A stretch of DNA of 11,411 nt from Silvimonas sp. JCM 19000 (GTDB lineage Bacteria; Pseudomonadota; Gammaproteobacteria; Burkholderiales; Chitinibacteraceae), in the NCBI GenBank assembly GCA_001313065.1, contig BBFD01000126.1, positions 1 through 11,411 of the forward strand. Direction: 5' to 3'. The first letter of the stretch is position 1, and each line of letters starts with the position of its first letter. Positions 1 to 8,472 of the stretch are shown here, one piece after another. The position numbers were made by a program, and so were the translations under genes. The notes beneath the pieces were generated by a model. It was not told the DNA's origin and searched no databases. It worked only from the letters and a program-made list of their open reading frames with translations.

Positions 1-1241
1 CGCAAGCCCCGCCCCGGCCGCAGCAGCCCCGCCCGTCGTCGACTGGAAACAAACCCGCGACGATATCGAGTTGCTGACGCACTGGCATGTGCAGAACATC
101 CGCCTGCAAGGCCAGGTCTTGCTGGTTGAGTTTGATGATCTCGACGCCTTCTACCTGCAAGATGGCATCGATCGCATCGTTAAAATCCTCAACCGGGACG
201 CCCCGGCCACGGTGACGCATTTCCACCTGCTGCCGCTACGCCACGGCTGATGGCCACGGACTACCGCATCGATCGCGCCATCTGGCTGAATGACCACACC
301 CGTGCGCGTTTGCCCAGCCAGCATGTGCCCGCGCTGGCCAGTGTCGAACCGGCGCCGGCCGCGCTGGATCGCAGCCTGCCCAGCGTGTTCGAGCAAACGC
401 CCAAACGCTTTGATTACTCGATCGGCCCCACCTGGCACCAGTCGCTGGGCGGGCCCGATGCCTTCATGCTGTATCAGTTATCAGCCAACGCCCAGGTCGA
501 ATTCCGCTTTACCCCCAGCTTGTGGGTGGTGGGCGATCTCAACGTGGGCTTGCTGGATAACTACGACAAGTTCAAATACGACGCCCCCAGCAATATGCCG
601 CGCGTGCGCACCAATGTGCGGGAATACGTGACCTCATCGCGCGTGACCATGCCCTATCTGCAAGCCACCAAAGTGGGTCAGCTGGGCAGCGACAACTACT
701 ACAGCGTGTATGGCGGCTTGCTGGAAAGCATGTTTGCCGGTGTCGGCGGTGAATGGCTGTATCGCCCTCATGGCAGCCCCTGGCGATCGGGGTCGACCTG
801 AATGCCGTCAAGCAACGCGGTTTTGATCAGGATTTTTCGATGCGCGATTACCAGACCTTCACCGGTCACCTGACCGCGTATTGGGATACCCGCTGGCAAG
901 GGGTGCAGGCCAATATCAGCGTGGGCCAGTATCTGGCCAAGGACAAAGGCGTAACCCTGGAAGTGACCCGTCACTTCCGTAATGGCGTGGTCATTGGCGT
1001 GTACGCCACCAAAACCAACGTCTCGGCCCAGACCTTTGGCGAAGGCAGTTTTGATAAAGGCATCTACCTGACCATCCCGTTCGACGCGATGATGGCGCGC
1101 TCGGGCGGCGATGTCGGTCTGCTGCGCTGGAATCCGGTCACCCGCGATGGGGGCGCCAAACTGGCGCGCCAATACTCGCTGTACGACATGACCAATCTGA
1201 GCGACGACCGCAGCTTGTGGCACATGCCACCGGCGGACTAA
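1..1241 (+). CDS. yjbH: YjbH-like outer-membrane exopolysaccharide protein, C-terminal part, two frameshifts
   Basis: This is the C-terminal ~413 residues of a YjbH (DUF940) protein. The family consists of predicted outer-membrane beta-barrel lipoproteins encoded with yjbEFG and linked to exopolysaccharide production. The 5' end lies outside the window, so start and signal peptide are unseen. Reading begins in the frame of base 2, moves to the frame of base 250 and then to that of base 753. Both breaks are repaired by one missing base, near 247-248 (restoring HGLMATDYRID) and in the C-run 777-780 (restoring SPLAIGVDLN). Family-like stretches are MFAGVGGEWLYRP, AVKQRGFDQDF, GQYLAKDKG, FGEGSFDKGIYLTIPFD and PVTRDGGAKLARQYSLYD. 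It stops at 1241 and converges on the minus-strand operon. The family call is confident. Whether the gene is truly broken is doubtful; sequencing error is likelier. Confidence 0.85.
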
Positions 1242-1257
1242 GCCAGGCGCACCAAAA

Positions 1258-1294
1258 CAAAGGCCGCGATGCATGCGCATTGCGGCCTTTGCAT
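1258..1294. terminator. Bidirectional intrinsic terminator between convergent genes
   Basis: A perfect 10-bp stem pairs CAAAGGCCGC (1258-1267) with GCGGCCTTTG (1282-1291). The 14-base loop can pair further through ATGC/GCAT. Read on the plus strand the hairpin ends in TTTGCATTT, 17 bases after the yjbH-like stop. Read on the minus strand it ends in TTTGTTTT, about 50 bases after the last operon gene stops. Both U-tracts are modest, so it plausibly serves both converging transcripts. Confidence 0.75.
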
Positions 1295-1342
1295 TTGCGC
1301 CCGCTCTCGGCGGCGCAAGCGCGTGCATCCAGCGGGGTGGGA

Positions 1343-2159
1343 TCAGGGGTTGTAGCGGCCGAGGCAAGCGCTGAACAACACGCCCAGCACACTCAGATTG
1401 CCGCGCACGCTGCTGATCTTGGTGGGCACTTCGCCCTTGGGATAACGGCGGATGGTCGGCAATTCCACGCATTTGTAGCCGAGCTTGGGCGCGCGATAAG
1501 ACAGATAGGCCAGCAGTTCGTAGGTGGTGAAGATGTCGCGGAACATGGCGATACGCTCATCCACCATCATCTTGCGGCTATAGGCGCGAAAGCCTGCGTG
1601 GTGTCGGTCCAGTGGAAACCGGAGGCGATGCTTAGCGCCGGGGCGTGGATAAAGCGGATGGCAAAGTCGCGCGATGCCGGGGTGTTTTCTGCCACGCCGC
1701 CATTCAGAAAGCGCGACGCCTGCACAAAGTCGATGCCGTCATCCAGCGCCTTGATAAAGCGCGGGATGCTTCCGGGTCATCTTTGTCGTTGCCGTCGATG
1801 GTGACGACGCCTTCATAGCCTTGTTCCAGCACAAAGGCATAGGCGCAACGCAGCTGCGAGCTGAGTTTGCCGCCTGCGGTCTTGAGGATCAGGCCACGCA
1901 CGCCCAGCGTTTGCAGCCGCGTGTGTTCCATCGAGCCGTCGGTGCTGCCGCCGTCGACGATGATGACGTCGGCCTGTTGTTCCAGCTTGAGCTGCGACAT
2001 GCGGGTCAGCAGGCTGATGATGCGTTGGCCTTCGTTGATGACCGGAATAACGATGCAGTATTTATGCTGGCGTTCCAGCCAGAACTGCGTTTTGTAGGCC
2101 GGTACCTGCCAGTTTTTTTTACTGGCGGCAAGCGGCGTGGTGGCGATGGCGGTGGTCAT
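1343..2159 (-). CDS. Family 2 glycosyltransferase, DPM1-like, soluble (two frameshifts)
   Basis: GT-A fold family 2 glycosyltransferase resembling dolichol/polyprenyl-phosphate mannosyltransferases, which move a sugar from a nucleotide to a polyprenyl phosphate on the cytoplasmic membrane face. The repaired protein is 272 residues. Visible motifs are CIVIPVINEG (first strand of the nucleotide fold), VIIVDGGSTDGS, and TIDGNDKDDPEA, the position of the catalytic DxD-type acidic cluster. TTQGFRAYS and RRYPKGEVPTKISS follow. There is no C-terminal membrane segment. As written, the frame breaks near 1766-1769 and 1592-1594. One base added at each site gives a continuous reading and a length divisible by three. 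The start is ATG at 2159 after GAGAG, 20 bases beyond the transporter stop. Last gene of the operon. Donor and acceptor are unknown. Confidence 0.85.
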
Positions 2160-2179
2160 GGGTTTTCTCTCTTCTACGA

Positions 2180-2536
2180 TCAGGCCACACCGGCCGTGAT
2201 AAAGCCGACACCCGCAATCACCAGCACAACGCCGGTGATCGTGGTCCAGTAAAACTGCTCGCGAAACACCAGCACCGACAACACGGCGACGGCGGCAACC
2301 GCCCCCGAGGTGAGTACCGGGTGCGCAATATTCAGCGGCAAGCGCGCCAGCGCGGCGGCGTACAGCAAGAAGGCGGTGCCATACAGACCCAGGCCCAGCC
2401 AGAACGGCCAGTTACTGAGCGCGGCTTGCGGGTTGGACGGCGATGGAAACTGCCGGGGCGGCAGCATGGCCATCTTGATCAGCACGCTGGCCGAAGCATT
2501 GGTCAGAATGCCCAGAATCAGAATCAACCATTTCAT
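2180..2536 (-). CDS. EamA/SMR-type four-helix transporter, ArnE-like candidate flippase
   Basis: A 118-residue protein with four hydrophobic helices at about 1-24, 43-66, 70-92 and 95-117. The pattern GLYGTAFLLYAAALARLPL, then AHPVLTSG, then VFREQF is typical of small DMT/EamA proteins such as ArnE and ArnF, which flip undecaprenyl-phosphate-linked aminoarabinose. The glutamate that SMR drug pumps (EmrE E14) carry in helix 1 is absent (TNASASVLIK), which argues for a lipid-linked sugar or other substrate rather than cationic drugs. ATG at 2536 directly follows the TAA of the upstream isomerase, with GGGAGGG about nine bases before it, so translation is probably coupled. No second small-transporter gene is present, so it may work as a homodimer. 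The reading frame is intact. Flippase function is inferred from neighbours. Confidence 0.8.
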   Translation of the reverse strand: MKWLILILGILTNASASVLIKMAMLPPRQFPSPSNPQAALSNWPFWLGLGLYGTAFLLYAAALARLPLNIAHPVLTSGAVAAVAVLSVLVFREQFYWTTITGVVLVIAGVGFITAGVA

Positions 2537-3365
2537 TTACGCGGCCCTCCCCGGGCGATAACTGCGGTCGGCCACGCCGAGGGCGCGTTCAATCGCGGTC
2601 AAATGCGGCTCGTTTTGCGTGGCCACCATTTCAATACTGACCAGCGCATCGGGGCGCACGGTCTGGAGTGCGGCGTACACCGCGTCGTGTTGCGTACCGC
2701 CATCGCCCAACGGCACCAGGCTGGGTTCGCTGGCGTGGATATGACCGATCACGTCGATATGGCGGCTGACCACATCGGCCACGTTTTCCTGATTAAGCGT
2801 AACGGCACCGGTATCCAGCTGCATTTTGACGGCGGCATGGTTAACGGCACGCACCACCTCGGCGGTTTCGTCGCTGGTGGTCATAAAGTTGGCGCCATAC
2901 AGCGGCGGGTTTGGCTCCAGGCAGATCAGCACGCCTTCGCTGGCGGCGATATCGCCCAGGCGATTAAAGAACTCGACCGCGCGGCTGCGGGTTTCTGCGT
3001 CGCTCAGGCCGCTGCGGTCACGGTTTTTTGGGCGAGCCAAATACCAGCCGGGTGGCACCCGACACGCCGCCGATATGACAGACGCCGCGCAAATGCGCCA
3101 GCATCGCGTCTTGCGAGGCCGCGTCGCCAAATACGTTCAGCCCGGTGGTGCCAAACAGCAGCGATTGCATGCCGGTCATTTCGATACCGCGCTCGGCCCA
3201 CCAGGCTTTGACCTTGCGGATCTCGGCGTCAGTCGCCTCGGCGGGTTTGGGAAAATATTTACCCGGCGCAAAGTCGATGGCGTCCACCTGATAACGCTGC
3301 AGCAGGCTGGCCAGATCGTTGTCTTCGTTGACGTCCCACGCGATATTGGAAATAGCCAGTCTCAT
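2537..3365 (-). CDS. Sugar phosphate isomerase/epimerase, xylose-isomerase-like TIM barrel (one frameshift)
   Basis: Member of the AP-endonuclease-2-like TIM-barrel superfamily (PF01261 type), divalent-metal enzymes that isomerise or epimerise sugars and inositols. The repaired protein has 275 residues. Likely metal ligands are Glu150 in CLEPNP, Asp184 in QLDTGA, His208/His210 in GHIHASEP and Glu245 in VSIEM, in the order and spacing expected of the fold. The frame breaks at the run of six T (3024-3029, A on the coding strand). Five instead of six lets GSPK continue into NRDRSGLSDAE, and the total becomes a multiple of three. ATG at 3365 overlaps the TGA of the epimerase gene by four bases (ATGA), with GAGG seven bases upstream. 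It probably acts with that epimerase on one sugar. The substrate cannot be told from sequence. Confidence 0.82.
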
Positions 3366-4167
3366 GCTGCGGCCTCGGCCTTGATGGTCACCGGCTCGGA
3401 TTGCGCATAAGCGCGCACGGCCTGGATCGATTCGCGGCGGCTGTATTGATAGCGGCCGGTGCCGCCGAAGACATCGGCGTAACGCGTCTGCATGTCGTAG
3501 CTGGCGGCCGCATTGCCCAGGTTCTGCTCGAACGGCTTGCCGAAACCGTCCAGCGACACTTCCGCCACCGTCACCGGCGCGGCAGTCAGATGCACCAGCT
3601 TCAGACCGGCCTTGAGGGCGGTCTGGATGTCATACCAAAGGTTGATCATCGGGTAAAAGCAGAACGAGCCGCGGCTATCGATGGCGTGCAGATTGTTATC
3701 GTTCAGAAAGTCGAAAATGACGTTCTTGCGCAGGCCAGGGCCGACCAGGCCGGGCAGGCGCACGATCAGATAATTGTCGAAATGGCTTTCGACAAATTTC
3801 TCCAGATAGCGACGGTTCAGCCGTAGGCGTGCAGATCGTTTTCGTCTACCGGCGTGTCTTCATCAATGCCGACCGGGGTCTTGAACACGTCCACCGTGCT
3901 GATCAGGATGAAGGTCTTGCATTGGATGGTCGATAGATGTGCGATCAAGCCATCGATATTTTTTTTCGGTCGGCGGCGGCTCGCGGTTGGCGATCCATTT
4001 TTTTGCGCCGGCGCGGCCGAGCAGACCACGGTATCAAACGTGCCGCCATCGATATTGCCAATATTGGTGGAGCGGAAATGATGGCTGAAGTGAGCTTGTT
4101 TGCTCAGCGTCTGGCCCACAAAACCACTGCTGCCGATCAGTGCGGCGTTCTGATTGCGTTCGTCCAT
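3362..4167 (-). CDS. NAD(P)-dependent sugar epimerase/dehydratase, extended SDR (three frame disturbances)
   Basis: Rossmann-fold NAD-dependent epimerase/dehydratase of about 267 residues. IGSSGFVGQ at residues 11-19 is the GxxGxxG dinucleotide-binding loop, ISTVDVF supplies the catalytic serine/threonine strand, and HAYGLNRR carries the catalytic tyrosine. The usual YxxxK lysine is arginine here (YGLNR). The segment SFCFYPMINLWYDI matches the later substrate-binding region of the family. The open frame ends at a TGA (3817-3819); adding one base there joins HAYG to LNRRYLEKF. A hidden double shift lies upstream: the seven- and eight-base T runs at 3998-4004 and 3959-3966 put PTASRRRPKKN where the family reads like APAQKWIANREP. 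ATG at 4167 is one base after the membrane-protein stop, with AGGGG upstream. Epimerase, dehydratase or reductase activity cannot be separated. Confidence 0.8.
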
Positions 4168-4168
4168 T

Positions 4169-5791
4169 TCAACCCCTTTGATAACGGATGCAATAACCCT
4201 TGTTGCACTTCTCTACGGGATATTGCGTAACCAGATAAGCATCAAGCTGCGGAAATCGTTCGCGCATGCTGCGGCCGTCGACGGTATACGACGGCTCGGT
4301 AGTGGAATACACCACCGCCTTGGGCGCGCTGCTGCGTACGGCGTCGATCAATTCGTTTTCATTGGCCGGACCGGCATACACCAGATAGGTAAACCGGGTA
4401 CAGCTGGGCAGGCGGGTCAGGCCGTTGATCACGCCGTTATTGGATAGATCAAGCAAACAGCTCGACTGGCTGGCCAGCACTTGCTCGGCCGCCCAGCGCA
4501 CGCCTTCGGGCGAGGCTGCCGCGTTATCACCCCAGGCAGTGGGCTTTTCCACCCAGGCATACTGGCCGGCACGATAGTTCTGCGCTGCGGTATACAGCGT
4601 CAGGCCCAGCGTGGCCAGTACCAGCAACAAAAAATGCCCAGCGCACTGCGGTAAAGGTCGGCGCTTTGGTGGCAACGGCCAGCGCCAACAGGCCGGTGAC
4701 CAGCACAAAGCACGGATGATGAAACTTGACCGCGCAGGGGATGGCGAGCAACACCAGCACCAGCGTGGCCACGCGCAAATACATCGGAAACGCAAAGTCG
4801 CGGCCATAAATCAGCAAGGCGATCAGCGCCGGCACCCACATGCTCCAGTAAATATGGTCAGCATCGGCGCGGTTGATGCCGATCTTGAACATCATCAACG
4901 CAGCCAACACCAGGCCCAACACCAAGGCCCTGCATGCGGTCGCGTGGCAAAACGCACCGAATGCCGCGCGGTAAAAAAATCAGTGCCGTGAGCGCGGCGA
5001 TATTCACCAGTGCCGCCAACGCCGTCAGGATGACCGGCCAGCGCTGCATGCCGTAGCTCCACTGCGCCGAGGTATCCATCAACACTTTGATATTGGCGGC
5101 GTAGTTTTCCAGCGAACAGGTCTGAAACGACAGACTCAAGCCGGCCACCACGGCGGCAAACACCACCAGCGCAATCGCAAAACGCTTGTCCCGCACCACC
5201 AGCCACAAGGTGGATCCGCCCAGCGCGACGATGGTGGTCAGGCCGCGGTCATACGACCAGAACATGCCCAGCCCAACCAGCGCGCCAAACGCAATCAGCA
5301 ACAAGGTCTGCGGCACGGAACCCAAGCGGCGCCCGGTCAGCAGCAACCAGATATAGAGCGAGGCCAGCCAGAGCAAATCACGATAACCCACCAGTTGCGT
5401 GGCGATGACCCCCACCGCCAGCACCAACAACGCCTGGTGCGGCTTGCCGCGCGAAACTTCATAGGCCACCACAAACAAAAAAGGCGCCGGCCAACAGCTT
5501 GAGCAATTTGTACAACAACAGCGTCGGTACAAAATAATCGGTCGGGCCCCACACCGCGCGCATCGCCATGGCGGGCAGATAATCGAGCGCGCCGTGGATG
5601 GTCAGCGGCTCAAAGCCTGCCGGCGTGGCAGCAGCAAGCTGGCCGACGAAGCAAAATATTCGCCCTGCAAAAAACGGATCTTCCACGCTGCCGGTGCCGC
5701 GCAGATTCAGAAATGCCATCAGCAATACGCTGAGCACAAACAGCGCGAACAGCCACGGTTTGGGATCGACGTTATTGGAAGGCTTCGGCAT
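4169..5791 (-). CDS. Polytopic membrane protein, probable GT-C (PMT/ArnT-like) glycosyltransferase (three frameshifts)
   Basis: After repair this is one protein of about 539 residues with roughly ten or more hydrophobic helices and a soluble C-terminal domain of about 100 residues. A conserved-looking acidic pair, Glu37-Asp38 in GSVEDPFFAGR, sits in the first periplasmic loop, where GT-C enzymes keep their catalytic acid. The tail includes LLDLSNNGVINGLTRLPSC and YSTTEPSYTVDGRSM and ends CNKGYCIRYQRG. Frames change at the A-run 5477-5482, near 4928-4930 and at the A-run 4629-4634. One extra base at each gives a length divisible by three; an alternative for the middle break uses the A-run 4973-4979 plus one missing G. 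ATG at 5791 overlaps the end of the FAD gene by 20 bases, with GGAG eight bases upstream. GT-C assignment is an inference from topology, the acidic loop and neighbours. Confidence 0.6.
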
Positions 5792-6914
5792 CAAGCTTCT
5801 CCAGCACGTCAAAAAAATGTTATCGAGCTTGCCGCCCAGCACCGAGTAGCAGCTGGGGAAGGTGGCATGCTTTTCAAACAAGATCGGGCGGCCGTCATCG
5901 CCTTCGTTCTTGACCAGTACAGTCTTGATCTCGAACAAGGAATCTACGTATTCGGCATCGGCAACCGCGGGCATATACCGCTCGACATCGCGCACCATGC
6001 GTTCCACGCGGGTATCGCGCGGATATTGATCCAGCCGTTCGTAGGGATTGGTGCCCTTGGCGTCGGGCCAGTTCAGATGCGGCGTATAGCGCACGTGCGA
6101 CAGCGTATGCAGGCCGCGCGCGGAAACGGCATCATCGAAAAGAACGGGCCGTCCATGACGGTGACGCCCAGGTTGGTTAACTGCGGCGGCGTGCGCATCA
6201 GGCCATCTCGGCTACTTCATGCTTCAGCCGCGTTACCGTGCCCGGGTACTCACCACCAATCTGGTTCAGGCCGCTGTAGGTGCAGTTGAAGACATAACGC
6301 GCGGTGATGGCTTGCTGGGTTTCGTCAGGGCCATCCAGCGTCACCATCACACGATCATTCGGCACCGACACCATGCCGCTGGCAAAGGTGTTGAACAGCA
6401 CCTGGATATCGCAGTCGGCCAGTTCTTCGGCGGCCCATTTGGCAATCGTGGTGCTGTCGAAGGCGTATTCCTCTGCCAGGAATACTTCTTCAATCAAGCG
6501 CGGTTCAAACAATTGCTTGAGCGAGACATCGGCCGGTTCCAGGCTGGCGCCGATTTCATGACAGAAGCGCTCGAACTGGCGCGCGGTTACCTTGGAATTG
6601 CGCCGCGCAATCGGATAAAGCTTGGTGAAATCCTTCTTTACCGCCAACGGCCAATCGCGCACAAATTGCGGCAGGTTGATACGGCTGCGATACGCCGTGG
6701 TGAAACTACGCGGATAGTGATAACCGTTGTGCACGCGCGCCTGGTTGTTATAAGACGCGCGTTGCATCAGCGCGCCCTCACGCTCTACCAGCAAGATGTT
6801 CTTGAGCCCGCGCTGCCGCGCGAGGTAGATCGCGATGGCGCAACCATAAAAGCCACCGCCGATGATCAACGCATCGTAGTTGAGATGGTTTGCGGTCGGG
6901 GCGGCTTGCATCAT
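5772..6914 (-). CDS. FAD-dependent oxidoreductase, DAO family (three frameshifts)
   Basis: FAD-binding oxidoreductase with the D-amino-acid-oxidase fold, about 381 residues after repair. IIGGGFYGCAIAIYLARQR near residues 17-35 is the GxGxxG flavin-binding Rossmann motif, followed by ILLVERE at the ribose-binding acidic residue. RASYNNQARVHNGYHYPRS and YVFNCTYSG follow. The family oxidises amines, amino acids, hydroxy acids or glycerol phosphates. The open frame ends at a TGA at 6198-6200. Adding a base there, another within 6111-6124 and correcting the seven-base A-run 5811-5817 extends it through HTLSHVRYTPHLNW to VLEKLDAEAFQ and a TAA at 5772. The start is ATG 6914, overlapping the previous TGA as TGATG; GTG 6917 is possible and better spaced from GGAG. 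A flavoenzyme within a glycosyltransferase operon suggests an unusual glycan building block. Substrate unknown. Confidence 0.8.
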
Positions 6915-7938
6915 CACACTGCCGCTCCGGTTGCAGTAAAGGCGGTGGTGGCCGGCTTGGCCGCCACTTCTTCAATATTCAGCTTTTCGCGACGGGTCAT
7001 ACGCGCGCTGGTGAACTCCTGGCCCACGTGATACAGCGGCCCTTCGTTGGCAACGCTCACCATATTCAGGATGTATTCGCCCAGGACCAACAGCACCAGC
7101 GAGATCAAGAAGAACATGCCTGATTGTTGCAGCGACAAACTGACCCAACCCGGCGCCACATTGCTCTTGAACAGCCCAATGGCCACCACATAGAGCGAAT
7201 AAATGATGTTGGCAAACGCGCCGAACAGCGACAGCGCGGTAACAAAGCGCATGGGCGCGCGGGTGGTCGCCACCAGCAAGCGCATGCCGCGATCAAACTG
7301 CCGCCGCCATGGATCAGATGTTGCAGCTTGGGCGCCGAGCTGTAAGTCAGGCGCGCTTGGCAAAGCCACCGGTGGCGGGCAGATGGCGATAGCTGATGCC
7401 AGGCTGCGGGTGTTGCAGAATAAAGTTGACCACGCGCTTGCTCAGCACCCGGTATTGCGGCGCTTCTTTGACCAGATCGAGGCCATTGAAGTATTTGTAG
7501 ATGCCGTTAAACGCGGTGAAGGCGGCCTGATAAGTCAGGTTTTCAGTCGGCTTCTGCTCGTTATTGGCAAACACCACATCCGCGCCAGTGACCGCGTGTT
7601 CCAGCATATTGCTGACAAAGTGGATGTCATCGAGCAGCGGGTTGATGACCACCACATAATCGCCCAGGGCGTTTTCCAGACCGACCCACGCCGCAGTGGC
7701 CAGATCAACTTCTTTGGTCAGCGCATAGACCTGCAGATTGGGCAGCCCGCTCTCGCTGGTCAGCCGCTTGAGCGTGCCGACGCTATCATCGCTGGATGCG
7801 TTGTCGACAATAATCAATTCGTAATCACTCACGAGGGGAGCAATGGCGTCAGCCACCTCGGTGATCAGCTTTTCTTGCATATCAGCCTGGTTGCGCATTA
7901 CGCAAACCACTGACAAAAAAGACTGGATAGAACGCCAT
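6914..7938 (-). CDS. Family 2 glycosyltransferase with C-terminal membrane helices, GtrB-like (three frameshifts)
   Basis: First gene of the operon; 341 residues after repair. The N-terminal GT-A domain shows LSVVCVMRN, ELIIVDNASSDDS and DYVVVINPLLDD. The C-terminal part has two long hydrophobic helices, FVTALSLFGAFANIIYSLYV and FFLISLVLLVLGEYIL, then GPLYHVGQEFTS. This is the architecture of polyprenyl-phosphate glycosyltransferases such as GtrB. The usual DADLQD motif reads NPLLDD here, a notable departure. Frames break in the A-run 7915-7920 (five instead of six gives MAFYPVFLSVVCVM), at a TGA at 7347-7349 (one base missing) and near 7301-7308 (one base missing). Together these make the length divisible by three. 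The start ATG 7938 was chosen because the repaired N-terminus begins just before the first GT strand. CGGGGTG lies about seven bases upstream. Confidence 0.8.
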
Positions 7939-8472
7939 GTTTGCACCCCGGACCGGTTTGATCGGTACTGTTTTGAACAAGGTTTAAGCCTTATGAACCT
8001 GCGGCACGCGCATAAATCTATCAATAATCGGAGACGGGCTTAGTCTCAGGTGACAACTATCGCATGCTGCATCGCAACGCAGATTACCCGAAAAAAACTT
8101 AATTAGTCATTAAGGCGTAAGGCTGAAGCCATGAAATCACAGACGACTCTTGCGAGCAAGCCCCTTGCGTCGATCTAGTCGGCCGCGCGCGGCTACATCC
8201 GCAATCGAGCCAGAAACCATTGATGTAAAGGGCCAGACCGGCGAGCGCGCACGCAGGAATCGGCGCGGCATTAGAGGATAACGGTAGAAAGCTTAGGGCT
8301 GTCGAAGCAGGTCAGTGGTGCGGTGTTCTGGAGACAACGACCACTGTAATGGGCGGGAGGTGAACGACATCACAAGATGTTAAACATCAACCACTGGCCG
8401 ACGCGGACGCACTGAAATGCGCCGCGCAGGTCCGGACTTTGGTGCAAAGCGGGCGGCCACAATGCCTGGGCA
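7939..8472. other. Gene-free leader/intergenic region with several inverted repeats
   Basis: No frame here has both coding character and a ribosome site. Inverted repeats seen are AAGG/CCTT around TTTAAG (7979-7992), GAGAC/GTCTC with a 7-base loop (8031-8047), CGAGCAAG against CTTGC-G-TCG with a CCC loop (8153-8172), a perfect 12-base palindrome GCCGCGCGCGGC (8182-8193), and CAGTGGT/ACCACTG with a 20-base loop (8313-8346). The stretch should hold the promoter and leader of the seven-gene operon and the end of the 8473-8712 transcript. I could not assign a convincing -35/-10 pair or a known riboswitch class. Confidence 0.5.

Noticed and set aside
768..1472. 234-codon minus-strand open frame
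   Set aside because: It is antisense to the yjbH-like gene, runs through the terminator, and has no protein motif; it arises from GC-rich codon bias.
2321..3211. 296-codon plus-strand open frame
   Set aside because: Antisense shadow of the transporter and isomerase genes; composition is rich in R, H, Q and A with no motif.
5594..7031. Two plus-strand open frames of 231 and 270 codons
   Set aside because: Antisense to the flavoenzyme and membrane protein, whose flavin motif and hydrophobic helices show the true strand.
248..7349. Programmed frameshifting at the repeated GGC/GCC-TGA sites
   Set aside because: No slippery heptamer or downstream structure is evident, and the same genes have further breaks at homopolymer runs; sequencing error explains all of them together.
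8376..8414. 12-codon ORF (ATG at 8376) downstream of GGGAGG
   Set aside because: The spacing of about 15 bases is too long, and nothing else supports a leader peptide.
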